This document shows, piece after piece, positions 25,347-34,441 of a DNA stretch of 64,000 bases (position 1 is the stretch's first letter; every line of letters begins with the position of its first letter). The DNA is taken from contig CAILAC010000010.1 of NCBI GenBank assembly GCA_903832055.1, positions 682,001 to 746,000 on the forward strand, written 5' to 3'. Made by a program: the position numbers and the translations under genes. This DNA is from an uncultured Acidobacteriota bacterium (GTDB lineage: Bacteria; Acidobacteriota; Terriglobia; Terriglobales; Acidobacteriaceae). The notes under the pieces were generated by a model that was not told the origin of the DNA, did no database searches, and worked only from the letters and a program-made list of their open reading frames with translations.

Positions 25347-27128
25347 TTGAAACTGCACCGCGCGCTGCTGCTCGCCGCGATTCCGCTTGCCTGTCTGCAA
25401 CTGCCGCAACCGGCCATCGCAACCGCTGAAACACCCACCTCCCAATCCGACCAGACTACCGAAAACGGCTATCATCGCCGCTGGTGGAAAGAAGCCGTCG
25501 TCTACCAGATCTATCCCCGATCCTTTCAGGATTCCAACGGCGACGGCATAGGCGATCTCAAAGGCATCACCACCCGGCTCGACTATCTCAAAAAGCTGGG
25601 AATCAATGTCATCTGGCTAAGTCCACACTATGACTCCCCCAACGCTGACAATGGTTATGACATTCGCAACTACCGCAAAGTCATGGCTGAATTCGGCACC
25701 ATGGATGACTTCGACGCGCTCCTCAAAGCCGTCAAGCAGCGCCACATGAAACTCGTCCTCGACCTCGTCGTCAACCACTCCAGCGATGAGCACCAGTGGT
25801 TTGTCGAGAGCCGCAAAAGCAAAGACAATCCCTACCGGGACTACTACATCTGGCGGCCCGGCAAAGACGGCAAAGCCACCAATAACTGGACCTCCTTCTT
25901 CTCCGGCTCAGCCTGGAAGCTCGACGCCGCCACCGGCGAGTACTACCTCCACTACTTTGCCGAAAAGCAGCCCGACCTTAACTGGGAAAACCCAAAACTC
26001 CGCAGCGAAGTCTATGACCTGATGAAGTTCTGGCTCGACAAAGGCGTCGACGGCTTCCGCATGGATGTCATCCCCTTCATCTCAAAAGACCAGAGCTTCT
26101 CCGACCTGACCACATCGCAATTGGCGCATCCTGAATTCAAATTCGCCATGGGCCCGCGCCTCCACGAATACCTGCAGGAAATGAATGCTAAAGTCCTCAG
26201 CAAATACGACGTTATGACCGTCGGCGAGGCATTTGGCGTAACCCTCGACCAAACTCCATCCCTGGTCGATGAACGCCGCAATGAATTGAACATGGTCTTC
26301 AATTTTTCAGCGGTCCGGCTCGACCAGGACAACGGAGTCGCGCGCCATTGGACCATTCCAGAACTCAAGGCGATCTACTCCGAGCAGGACCAGAAACTCA
26401 ATAACCATAGCTGGAACACGATCTTCCTTTCCAACCACGACAACCCGCGCCTTGTTTCAAGTTTTGGCGATGACTCGTCGACATTTCGCGTACCCTCGGC
26501 CAAGCTCCTCGCCACCATGCTATTCACCCTCAAGGGCACTCCCTTCGTCTACCAGGGCGACGAACTCGGCATGACCAACTATCCCTTCAAGGGCATCGAT
26601 GACTTCGACGACATTCAGGTTCGCAATGAATGGAACGCCAAAGTTATCCCCGGCAAGTTAAGCAAAGAAACCTTCATCGCCAACATCAGCAAGACCGGCC
26701 GGGACAACGCCCGCACCCCCATGCAGTGGGATAACTCACCCCATGCCGGATTCACCTCCGGCGACAAAACCTGGCTCGCCGTCAACCCTAACTACGCTGA
26801 AATCAACGCCGCCCAGGAAGCCGCCGATCCTAACTCGGTCTATCACTACTACCAGCAGATGATCGCGCTGCGAGCTAAGACGCCAGCGCTCATCTATGGG
26901 GATTTCAAAGACCTCGACCCCAATAGCGCGACTATCTTCGCCTACACTCGCAAACTCGGCAAGGCAAGCTATCTCGTCGTTCTCAACTTCTCGGCCATGC
27001 CGGCTGACTACTCGTTGCCCTCCCGCATCAGAGCCGGCCACCTCGTCATCGGCAACCTCGCCAGTCACGAAAAAGGCGGCAAAACCCTCCAACTCGCTCC
27101 CTGGGAAGCGCGCGTTTACAAGCAATAG
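25347..27128 (+). CDS. Exported alpha-glucosidase, GH13 family
   Basis: 593 residues from a TTG with GGAGG six bases upstream. A signal peptide (HRALLLAAIPLACLQLPQPA, cleavage near 27) is followed by a GH13 barrel: WWKEAVVYQIYPRSFQDSNG, DNGYDIRNYR, VLDLVVNHSSDEH, nucleophile region GFRMDVIPFISKD, acid region MTVGEAF and FLSNHDNPR. RTPMQWDNSPHAGFT is typical of oligo-1,6-glucosidase/alpha-glucosidase and trehalose-related subfamilies. A beta-sheet domain closes it. It should act in the periplasm on short alpha-glucans; the exact linkage cannot be told. Confidence 0.9.
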   Translation: MKLHRALLLAAIPLACLQLPQPAIATAETPTSQSDQTTENGYHRRWWKEAVVYQIYPRSFQDSNGDGIGDLKGITTRLDYLKKLGINVIWLSPHYDSPNADNGYDIRNYRKVMAEFGTMDDFDALLKAVKQRHMKLVLDLVVNHSSDEHQWFVESRKSKDNPYRDYYIWRPGKDGKATNNWTSFFSGSAWKLDAATGEYYLHYFAEKQPDLNWENPKLRSEVYDLMKFWLDKGVDGFRMDVIPFISKDQSFSDLTTSQLAHPEFKFAMGPRLHEYLQEMNAKVLSKYDVMTVGEAFGVTLDQTPSLVDERRNELNMVFNFSAVRLDQDNGVARHWTIPELKAIYSEQDQKLNNHSWNTIFLSNHDNPRLVSSFGDDSSTFRVPSAKLLATMLFTLKGTPFVYQGDELGMTNYPFKGIDDFDDIQVRNEWNAKVIPGKLSKETFIANISKTGRDNARTPMQWDNSPHAGFTSGDKTWLAVNPNYAEINAAQEAADPNSVYHYYQQMIALRAKTPALIYGDFKDLDPNSATIFAYTRKLGKASYLVVLNFSAMPADYSLPSRIRAGHLVIGNLASHEKGGKTLQLAPWEARVYKQ

Positions 27129-27167
27129 TCAAGCCAAAGGGAGGCAGGAGGCCGACGATGGAGTATC

Positions 27168-28145
27168 TTGAAAAACATGATGCGGCCTCTTGCTTCCCTG
27201 AATTGCCTGCTGAAACACCTGACTGCTTGCGTGAGCATCGTAGCAATGTTCACTGTTCCTTCGATGGCGGCGCAGCACAAAAAGGCGGCTGCCTCATCAC
27301 CGGCATCCAGCGATTCTAAAGAACTGCTGGAGTGGCGCTCCCAGCGCGCCCACACCCTCTCCGCCCCCGACGGCTGGCTCACCCTCGTCGGTCTGGAGTG
27401 GCTCAAGCAGGGCCGCAACGCCATCGGTCTCGCCCCCGACAATGACCTGCCCCTTCAAGGCCACGCGCCGCAGCATCTGGCCGTGATTGACGTTCAGGGC
27501 GCCCAACTCAAACTGCTCGCCCCCCAGGGCGGTTTCCCGGCCCACTTCCTCGTCAACGGCCAGCCCGCGCAAGAGGGGCCCATCCAGCCCGACGACTCCC
27601 ACGCCAGCGTCCTCACCCACGACAACTTCTCCTTCGTCGTGCTCCATCGCGGCGACCGCTACGCCCTGCGCATCAAGGACGCTGAATCGCCCACTCGCAC
27701 CGGCTTTCGCGGATTACACTGGTACGCGCCCACCGCCCGCTACCGCGTAACCGCCCGCTGGATCCCCTTCACCCCGCCCCATCAGGAAAAAATCCCGACC
27801 GTCCTCGGCACCACTCTCGACCTCACCGCCCCCGGCCTTGCCGAATTCACCCTCGACGGCAAAACCATCCAGCTCGAACCAGTTCTAGAAGAGCCCAACG
27901 CAAAGCAGCTCTTCTTCATCCTCCGCGACGCCACCAGTAAAACCACCACCTACCAGGCCGCCCGCTTCCTCTACGCAGAAATGCCCGACCACGGCCTCGA
28001 CCAGCCCGGCTCAATCACCCTCGACTTCAACCGCCTGCAAAACCCACCCTGCGCCTACACCCCCTACGCGACCTGCCCCCTCCCGCCCTATATCAACCGC
28101 CTCGCAATAGCGATCCCCGCAGGCGAGCAGCGGTATTCGCGTTAG
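27168..28145 (+). CDS. DUF1684 domain-containing exported protein
   Basis: 325 residues. The N-terminal 35 residues form a signal peptide (LTACVSIVAMFTVPSMAAQ). The rest matches DUF1684: LLEWRSQRAHTLSAPDGWLT, LVGLEWLKQGRNAIG, VLGTTLDLTAPGLAEFTLDG in part, RDATSKTTTYQAARFLYAEM and the final block FNRLQNPPCAYTPYATCPLP with NRL. The function of the family is not known. The start is uncertain: TTG at 27168 has GGAG four bases upstream, ATG at 27177 or 27180 are alternatives. Probably downstream in the GH13 transcript (39-base gap). Confidence 0.82.
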   Translation: MKNMMRPLASLNCLLKHLTACVSIVAMFTVPSMAAQHKKAAASSPASSDSKELLEWRSQRAHTLSAPDGWLTLVGLEWLKQGRNAIGLAPDNDLPLQGHAPQHLAVIDVQGAQLKLLAPQGGFPAHFLVNGQPAQEGPIQPDDSHASVLTHDNFSFVVLHRGDRYALRIKDAESPTRTGFRGLHWYAPTARYRVTARWIPFTPPHQEKIPTVLGTTLDLTAPGLAEFTLDGKTIQLEPVLEEPNAKQLFFILRDATSKTTTYQAARFLYAEMPDHGLDQPGSITLDFNRLQNPPCAYTPYATCPLPPYINRLAIAIPAGEQRYSR

Positions 28146-28212
28146 TGACAGCAAACGAGTGGCAAGTCCTGTATCGCAATATTCGCGTGCGCTGGGTAAT
28201 CAAAGTAGGCCA

Positions 28213-29001
28213 TTAAAAATCAACTAGCTTTTGCTCTTTACAAAGGGCTTCGCCTTCAATCCAATAAAGGCCCTCTTTTGACAAGCGAACAATCCCATAT
28301 GGCTCACCTACGATCGTTGGATAAAGGATTCGCGTATCGTCAAGAATCAGCCTAACAAGCGCAGTCGGATTGGTCTTCGCAATTGATGGCAAAGCCGTTG
28401 CTAAATCATTGTTACGCTGGCCCAAGTGCAGGTCTTGGGGGAATTGGTATATGCGATAAGGAATCAAGGCACGGCTAGTAGTCCTATATATATTTCGAAC
28501 GATTCTTTCGTTCCAGCCAACAACGTTTACTCTAAATCGTTTCATGAGAGGTTTACCGTCACTAAACCAAATTAAAACGCCCTCAATAGCGTAGTCTGCT
28601 CTATCTTCGGTTCTTTTTTGGCCGTCGTACCTGACCATCATTTCAACCAATACTTTTTCCGCATAAGCTTCAAGACTAGTGTACTTTACCTGTATATTAT
28701 CGTGGCTGGCCAATATATCTTTGGCACCTAGCTGAAAATCCGACAGCATCGTCGTGCTGATAACATTGCCCTCTATTTCGGTATGAATATCTGCTAGATG
28801 CCCCGAAGCGAGAAGGACCACATTATCCTTCGCCATGATTTTGCAAGAACGTAAAGAGCTACCAGTAGTAACCTGCCGTAGCCCATCACTTCCAACATAA
28901 ACCTCGTGCTTGTTCCAGATCACAACATGGGTAGTACTCCAAGTCTTGGCACTTGACGCTAGAAACAGGAACATCGCAAGGTAAGTTGTGAGTCTCATCA
29001 A
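28213..29001 (-). CDS. Exported protein of unknown function, possible proteasome-like Ntn hydrolase
   Basis: 262 residues with a signal peptide (LTTYLAMFLFLASSAKTWS). The segment after it, TTHVVIWNKHEVYVGSDGLR, then SCKIMAKDNVVLLASGHLAD, looks like the first strands of a proteasome beta-type fold: a Thr start, a hydrophobic strand, an A/G-S-D turn and then K-I-x and a buried small-residue strand. That is a judgement by eye, not a database match. The gene is visibly richer in A and T than its neighbours, with codons such as TTA, ATA and AAT common, which suggests acquisition. Its start overlaps the mrp stop by 4 bases (ATGA). Confidence 0.7.
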   Translation of the reverse strand: MMRLTTYLAMFLFLASSAKTWSTTHVVIWNKHEVYVGSDGLRQVTTGSSLRSCKIMAKDNVVLLASGHLADIHTEIEGNVISTTMLSDFQLGAKDILASHDNIQVKYTSLEAYAEKVLVEMMVRYDGQKRTEDRADYAIEGVLIWFSDGKPLMKRFRVNVVGWNERIVRNIYRTTSRALIPYRIYQFPQDLHLGQRNNDLATALPSIAKTNPTALVRLILDDTRILYPTIVGEPYGIVRLSKEGLYWIEGEALCKEQKLVDF

Positions 29002-29831
29002 CTAATCTCGATCACCTCACCACTCTTCGCCGCCGCATCCTCTGCCCGCGCAATCACATTCCGCGCAATCGCGTAAAACTCAGCCGCCTCCAGCGAATCA
29101 GGTCCCGCCAGCGAAATCGGCAATCCACGGTCGCCGCCCTCGCGAATCGCAGGCACCAGCTCAATCGAGCCCAAAAACGGCACATTGAACTGCGTCGCCG
29201 TCCGCTCCGCTCCGCCCTTCGAGAAAATGTCGATAATTTCGCTGCAATGCGGACAGGTAAAGTGGCTCATGTTTTCAACGATTCCAAGCACTTCGACGTT
29301 CACCTGGGCAAACATTTCGAGCGCCTTTCGCGCATCCTGCAGAGCCACATCGCTCGGCGTCGAAACCACCACCGCACCCGTCAGCGGCACCGTCTGCACC
29401 AGTGAAATCACCACGTCACCCGTCCCCGGAGGCAGATCGACAATCAGGTAGTCCAGTTCGCCCCACTCCACTTGCTGCAAAAACTGGCGGATAATCTGGT
29501 GCAGCATCGGCCCGCGCATCACCATCGGCTTGTCGCCCGGCGAAATGTAGCCAATCGAAATCGTCTTCACGCCATGCGTAAAGTTCGGCTCAATCTGGTT
29601 GCTCGGACCCACCTTCGGCTGCTGGCTTGATCCCATCATCAGCGGAATATTCGGCCCGTAAATATCGGCGTCAATCAGGCCAACCTTGTTGCCCATGCGG
29701 GCCAGTGCGATAGCCAGGTTGACAGCGACCGTCGTCTTGCCGACCCCGCCCTTGCCTGAACCCACTGCGATAATCTTGCCAACTCCCGGAAGCGGAAGCG
29801 GCGCTGGAGGAATTCCGTGTCCTGCTGCCAT
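28998..29831 (-). CDS. Mrp/NBP35 family iron-sulfur cluster carrier ATPase
   Basis: 277 residues. The deviant Walker A VGSGKGGVGKTTVAVNLA is at about 22-39, followed by GLIDADIYGPNIPLMMG, the Walker B-like LIVDLPPGTGDVVISL and the cluster-carrier block NMSHFTCPHCSEIIDIFSKG with the CPHC pair that bridges a 4Fe-4S cluster in the dimer. No MIP18 domain at the N-terminus, where a short Pro-rich stretch is found. Works in Fe-S protein maturation in the cytoplasm. Confidence 0.93.
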   Translation of the reverse strand: MAAGHGIPPAPLPLPGVGKIIAVGSGKGGVGKTTVAVNLAIALARMGNKVGLIDADIYGPNIPLMMGSSQQPKVGPSNQIEPNFTHGVKTISIGYISPGDKPMVMRGPMLHQIIRQFLQQVEWGELDYLIVDLPPGTGDVVISLVQTVPLTGAVVVSTPSDVALQDARKALEMFAQVNVEVLGIVENMSHFTCPHCSEIIDIFSKGGAERTATQFNVPFLGSIELVPAIREGGDRGLPISLAGPDSLEAAEFYAIARNVIARAEDAAAKSGEVIEIS

Positions 29832-29960
29832 GTGCGTGTACCCTTGACCCTTCGAAGTTCTACCTTCTTATTTTAGCCGTCAGCCCCAGATCGCTCATCC
29901 CCGCCGCAAATCCGCTGTTGCTCTTCTGATCCCTGAACCCTGGTCCCTATTCCCTACTCC

Positions 29961-30539
29961 CTAGCTTTTCCCCGGCCGCACACTCCCCACCCCCGCCGGA
30001 GCCTGCTTCGCCCGCTTGCGCCGCTCCGACTCCAGTTCCCGGTTCTGCCGCCGCCGCAGCGCGCCCTCGTAGCGGCGATGCTCGTCCGCCGTCTCCGGCG
30101 TCAACTGCGGCACCGTCACCGGATTTCCCTGCCGATCAATCGCCACAAACACGAGGTAAGCGCTCGCCACATGCCGATACACGCCCGCCTGCGTATTCTC
30201 CGTCCAGACCTTCACTCCCACCTCAAGCGACTTTGAAAACGCCCGGTTCACACACGACTTCAAAATCAGCAAATCGCCCACATGCACCGGCTGAATGAAG
30301 TCAATATGATCCATCGCAGCCGTCACCACATGCGTCCGCGAATGACGATAAGCCGCCATTGCCCCCACGAGATCAATGAAGTGCATCAGCCGGCCGCCCA
30401 GCAGGTTCCCCAGCGTATTCGCGTCATTGGGTAAAATCAGCTCGGTCATTTCAGATTGAGACTCGGCCACGGTTCGTGAAACGGGCCTTGCCACCTCAGT
30501 GGCCTCATTCTGCGCGGCAGTTGCCTCGGTCTGGGTCAT
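29961..30539 (-). CDS. Acyl-CoA thioesterase (hotdog fold)
   Basis: 192 residues from the ATG at 30539, which has GAGG eight bases upstream. ELILPNDANTLGNLLGGRLM, then HFIDLVGAMAAYRHSRTHVV and AAMDHIDFIQPVHVGDLL are standard for the YciA/BACH acyl-CoA thioesterases; Asn, Asp and His of the active site lie in these blocks. The last 50 residues are strongly basic (RRYEGALRRRQNRELESERR) and extend past the domain. Divergent from the small TPR gene. Confidence 0.88.
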   Translation of the reverse strand: MTQTEATAAQNEATEVARPVSRTVAESQSEMTELILPNDANTLGNLLGGRLMHFIDLVGAMAAYRHSRTHVVTAAMDHIDFIQPVHVGDLLILKSCVNRAFSKSLEVGVKVWTENTQAGVYRHVASAYLVFVAIDRQGNPVTVPQLTPETADEHRRYEGALRRRQNRELESERRKRAKQAPAGVGSVRPGKS

Positions 30540-30687
30540 GATCGTGCCTCGTTGTGCCTCGATTGCCCTGGAAGCAGATAAACTGGTCTCAGAAGCAACA
30601 GGCTGCAACCAGTTTCAGCAATCAGCCGCAATTTCGCAAATCCGCCGTACCACTTCCGCTCAAAGAAATGTTCAAAAAGGATCACCG

Positions 30688-30999
30688 ATGGACAAGGTTG
30701 CAGCTCTCAAAGAAATTCTCGCGATGGACCCCACGAACGCCTTTGCCCGCTACGGCCTCGCCCTGGAATTCGTCAACAATGGCCAACTCGAAACCGGACT
30801 AGCCGAGTTCGAAACCCTCCTCGCCGACCACCCCGACTACACCCCCGGCTATTTCATGGCCGCCCAGGCCCTCGCCAAAGCCGAACGCATCCCCGAGGCC
30901 ATCGCCAAACTTAACCACGGCATCGCCAGCGCCCGCCGCACCAACAACAACCACGCCCTGAGCGAAATGCAAGGCATGCTCGACGAAATCGACCGCTAG
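30688..30999 (+). CDS. Small TPR-repeat protein
   Basis: 103 residues from ATG 30688, preceded by AAAAAGGATC. Two to three tetratricopeptide units are visible: LKEILAMDPTNAFARYGLAL, LAEFETLLADHPDYTPGYFM and LAKAERIPEAIAKLNHGIAS. No signal peptide. It should be a protein-interaction module; partner unknown. Longer readings upstream overlap the divergent thioesterase and are not supported. Confidence 0.8.
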   Translation: MDKVAALKEILAMDPTNAFARYGLALEFVNNGQLETGLAEFETLLADHPDYTPGYFMAAQALAKAERIPEAIAKLNHGIASARRTNNNHALSEMQGMLDEIDR

Positions 31000-31074
31000 C
31001 CCGAGTTGGACCGACAAGCCTAAATCGAGTGCTCGCCGAATCGCATGAACGCTCAATTTAAATCAAGAAGATTT

Positions 31075-31132
31075 GTCATCCTGAGCAAAGCGAAGGACCC
31101 GCTTTTCACACTCACACTCCACACTCACACTG
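31075..31132. repeat. CCTGAGC repeat with CACACTC tail
   Basis: GTCATCCTGAGCAAAGCGAAG (31075-31095) differs by one base from the copy at 21909. It is followed by TTTTCACACTCACACTC and more CACACTC units up to about 31132, at the 3' end of the VWA gene. Confidence 0.75.
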
Positions 31133-31137
31133 GGCTT

Positions 31138-34100
31138 TCACGGCTTGAACGCCGTAGAAGGCAGCGTCACCGACCCCATCCGCCCCGAATTCGCGTCCAC
31201 CACAATAATCCGCACCGACCCCAGCTTTGCATTCGCCTCCACCGGGTGCTGATACGGTATCCCCGTTGGCATCCCCGTCTCATAGGTCGCCTGCTTCAGC
31301 GAGATTTTCAGCGTATCCCCCGCCACCTGCGCCTTTGAAGTCGCATCATCCCGCAGCACCGTGAAGATGTATAGCTGGTCCTTCCACCGGCCGTCTTTTT
31401 GTTCAAGCGCCAGCCCCGGAAAGGCCACCCGTACCTTCACCATCGACTTGCCCGCACTGTCCGGCGGCAGGGCCTCGGCCGTAAGCTGCAAGCCCGTAAG
31501 ATCCTGAGGCGACCACACTGCCTGCTCAAACCGCTGCCGCGTACTCGCAGATTGCTCTTCGTCGTAAAGATAGCTCGTCCTGTAGCGCAGCCTCACATCC
31601 TTGCGGCTCGGAATCTTCACCAGCAGCGTGTGAAACTTGCCATCTGCCTGCGAATCCGGCCCAAAACTGATCTCATAAAGCGAAGCGGAATCATCCTCGA
31701 TCGAGTCCAGAGTCGCCTTCAGGTCGCCCCCACGCCGAATCGCCCTACCACCCGTCGCCTCCGCCAGTTGCCGCACCGGACCCTGGATTCCGTGCAAATC
31801 CTGCTGCATCTGCGCCGTCATACGCCCCGCCGTCGCGTCCCGCGGCGACGTTCCCCCGTTCAGACTCGCCGTATCCTGCGCAGCCTGGCTCAGTTGAACA
31901 TTCCGGTTCTGCAGCGAAGCGTCCACGCCGCCTGCTTCCAGTGCAGATGCATCCACAACGTACAGCGCAATGTGCGCCTCGTTCAGCGATTCCCGTGCAT
32001 GCATCATCGCCGCATCCAGGTACTTTTGCCCCTTGTCCGTGCCCACCGCCTGGCTCTCCCAATCTGAAAGCACACTATCGCCTGCAATCCATGCCAGGCT
32101 CTTGTGCCCCGCCACCGGTGCAAAATGCCGCGCCAGCGCCATCATCCCTTCCAGCGACGCCCGCAGTGGATTCGCTCCCATCTGCATCAGCTCCGGGTCG
32201 GTCGTCTGCATCGTGTCTGGCGCGTCGATTGAATTGCCATTGACGAAATTCAGATCCTGCACACTGCGCACGGTATCAAACTGCTGCTTGTTGCGACGCT
32301 CCAGCGTCTGCGCCTGGGCCACCGCACTGGCATCGGGCATCCATGCCGCCAGCTTTTTAGCCACCAGCTCATGGTCCTGCGTGACATCCTGAATGATGTG
32401 AAAACCCCGCTCCCCGATTGAATACAGCGCCACCCGCGACGTCGGCCGCGTCGCCTTCAGAAAGCGCAAAACCTCGCCCCGCGCCCGGTTCAAATCCTGA
32501 AACGCCAGGTGGCTCTCATCCAGCAGCAGAATCAGCATGTCCGGCGCCTCCTGCACCTCGCGAACCGTCGTCACCCCGTTGGTAAAAGTCTCCTGCTCCG
32601 GGGCCGTTTCCGCTGGCTGCGCCGCAACTACGGCAGAGGGAGCGGCATGATGAAATCCCCGCACCTGCTGCCTGCGTCCATTGTCGTAAATCTCAATGTC
32701 TTCCTGCTTCAAATCCAGAACGGGTTTGCCGTGTTTATCCAAAGCAATCAGGCCAATATCGACCAGTCGCGTCGTCACCTTCAGCGTGAATGCCCCCGCC
32801 TCTGTCGAGCCCGTAGCTCCCGCCGCATTGTTGAAAGCCGGTTCACCCGCACCCGGCAATCCGTTGACGGCACGCACCAGAATCTCTTCGTCCGCCTCAC
32901 GCTCGGCAGCGGTCAAAGGCGCACTGGCGGGGGAAACAACCGGCGCCGGAGCGTTCGCCGTAGCCGCAACCGCAGCCTCTGCCGGTACCGATTCTGAGGC
33001 TGACGGTGTCCCCGTTGGTTCGTGAGCTGCCTCGCTTTCAGGTGCAGCAGTTGCAGTTTCAGCCATCGCAACCTCAGCATCGGCGCTTCCCGTCTGCTGC
33101 TCAGCTGCCGGGGGGTCATGAACAAGCGTCGCCTCAGACCCAAAACGACGATATGCAACGAAATCGTCGTTGTTCAGTTGCGTCTTTGTAATCGAAAAAC
33201 TGGCGCTTGAAGGACCGCGCTGGTACATCTCGTTTGAAGCCGAAACCGACACGCTGTGGATCGGGCACGTATACGTGGCTTCACCAATCTTCACCGGTCC
33301 ATACTCGACTAAAATCCCGGCGCGCAAAATTGGGTCGTCCGGATGCAAATCGGCTTCGATCGAGATACGCAGAATCGTCCCGGTTTCAGGATCGACAGTC
33401 AGATAGCCATGGTACCCGGTCGCCTGGCGCACCAGTGTAACATCGCCGTCTTGCCTCACCATACCTGCGGATGGACCGTTTGCGTTCTTCCTCAAAGTAG
33501 CGTTGGCACCGTAGCTGCTGCCCACAACCTCGCCCTTGCCACCGTGCATGTACTGCACCGTGTAGTGCGAAATGGCGCGGTCTACTGAAAACTGAAACAC
33601 CGCCGCTGCTTTACCGTCCAGCATCTCCCAGTGATCCCAACCCAGCTTTCCCTTGGCTGCATCGACCAATACCAGCCCCAGAATCGGACCAAACTCTCCC
33701 CACGAAACCAGACTTTTGCTGGGGACAGCCTCAGCCGGAGAAGGTTTGACCTTCCCTTTTGCTGGATGTGCCTCTTTTCGTGACGTGGTTAGACTGGCAG
33801 CAATCGCGCTAGGATCATCCGTTTCCCGGCCATCTCGAAAGGCTATCGACGATTCAGATACGCCCTTGAAATTGAATCCGTTACGGGAGACACTATCCCC
33901 CGGAGCCGAAGACGATGGAGCATCATCGTAGCGCTCAGTTCTTCTGGTCGCGAGAAAATCAGGCAGAGTCGGCAACGTACGCGCCACATAATGAACTGCC
34001 TGCCCAAGAAGCACCTTCTGCGTGGCAAGGTCGGGCGCCGGTCTGCTCGGTATATCTTCCGCCGGAGGCTCCAGAAATGCCGATTCGTCCGCCAGAACTT

Positions 34101-34341
34101 TGATCTTCAGAGATGTCTTTGGCCCAGGACTCTCGGCAAGCAACTCCGCCAGGACCGACCGGTTGATTCGTGCGCTCACTTCAATGCCAGCCAGATCCTG
34201 CGCTACCGCCTCATCAGAGCGGTGATTTGCATGCGCTCCACTCAGGATGTTGCGCAACTGGGCAACCGTCGTCCGCTTGGCGGCCACTGCAACGTGGGCG
34301 AGGGAAAAAAGCAACAACAGCAGCACCAACCGATTTCGCAT
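31138..34341 (-). CDS. Exported VWA-domain protein, acidobacterial VWFA-related type
   Basis: 1067 residues. Signal peptide RLVLLLLLFSLAHVAVAAK. Residues up to about 400 are paralogous to the next gene upstream (shared SWGEFGPILG, then VFQFSVDRAISHYTVQY). A Pro/Ala/Glu-rich linker spans roughly 410-495. From about 510 the VWFA-related domain known from acidobacteria starts (TRLVDIGLIALDKHGKPVLD, LKQEDIEIYDNGRRQQV), with the VWA fold near MLILLLDESHLAFQDLNRAR. A beta-rich C-terminus follows (LRYRTSYLYDEEQ). Probably periplasmic; binding partner unknown. Confidence 0.85.
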   Translation of the reverse strand: MRNRLVLLLLLFSLAHVAVAAKRTTVAQLRNILSGAHANHRSDEAVAQDLAGIEVSARINRSVLAELLAESPGPKTSLKIKVLADESAFLEPPAEDIPSRPAPDLATQKVLLGQAVHYVARTLPTLPDFLATRRTERYDDAPSSSAPGDSVSRNGFNFKGVSESSIAFRDGRETDDPSAIAASLTTSRKEAHPAKGKVKPSPAEAVPSKSLVSWGEFGPILGLVLVDAAKGKLGWDHWEMLDGKAAAVFQFSVDRAISHYTVQYMHGGKGEVVGSSYGANATLRKNANGPSAGMVRQDGDVTLVRQATGYHGYLTVDPETGTILRISIEADLHPDDPILRAGILVEYGPVKIGEATYTCPIHSVSVSASNEMYQRGPSSASFSITKTQLNNDDFVAYRRFGSEATLVHDPPAAEQQTGSADAEVAMAETATAAPESEAAHEPTGTPSASESVPAEAAVAATANAPAPVVSPASAPLTAAEREADEEILVRAVNGLPGAGEPAFNNAAGATGSTEAGAFTLKVTTRLVDIGLIALDKHGKPVLDLKQEDIEIYDNGRRQQVRGFHHAAPSAVVAAQPAETAPEQETFTNGVTTVREVQEAPDMLILLLDESHLAFQDLNRARGEVLRFLKATRPTSRVALYSIGERGFHIIQDVTQDHELVAKKLAAWMPDASAVAQAQTLERRNKQQFDTVRSVQDLNFVNGNSIDAPDTMQTTDPELMQMGANPLRASLEGMMALARHFAPVAGHKSLAWIAGDSVLSDWESQAVGTDKGQKYLDAAMMHARESLNEAHIALYVVDASALEAGGVDASLQNRNVQLSQAAQDTASLNGGTSPRDATAGRMTAQMQQDLHGIQGPVRQLAEATGGRAIRRGGDLKATLDSIEDDSASLYEISFGPDSQADGKFHTLLVKIPSRKDVRLRYRTSYLYDEEQSASTRQRFEQAVWSPQDLTGLQLTAEALPPDSAGKSMVKVRVAFPGLALEQKDGRWKDQLYIFTVLRDDATSKAQVAGDTLKISLKQATYETGMPTGIPYQHPVEANAKLGSVRIIVVDANSGRMGSVTLPSTAFKP

Positions 34342-34441
34342 TGCCCAAAACCACCATTTCCCGTACTACCGTCACTCTACAACCCCCGCAGGCTGGCAGA
34401 CAAATCCATTTAGTTGAGGCCTTCCGTACATACAGCGATCC

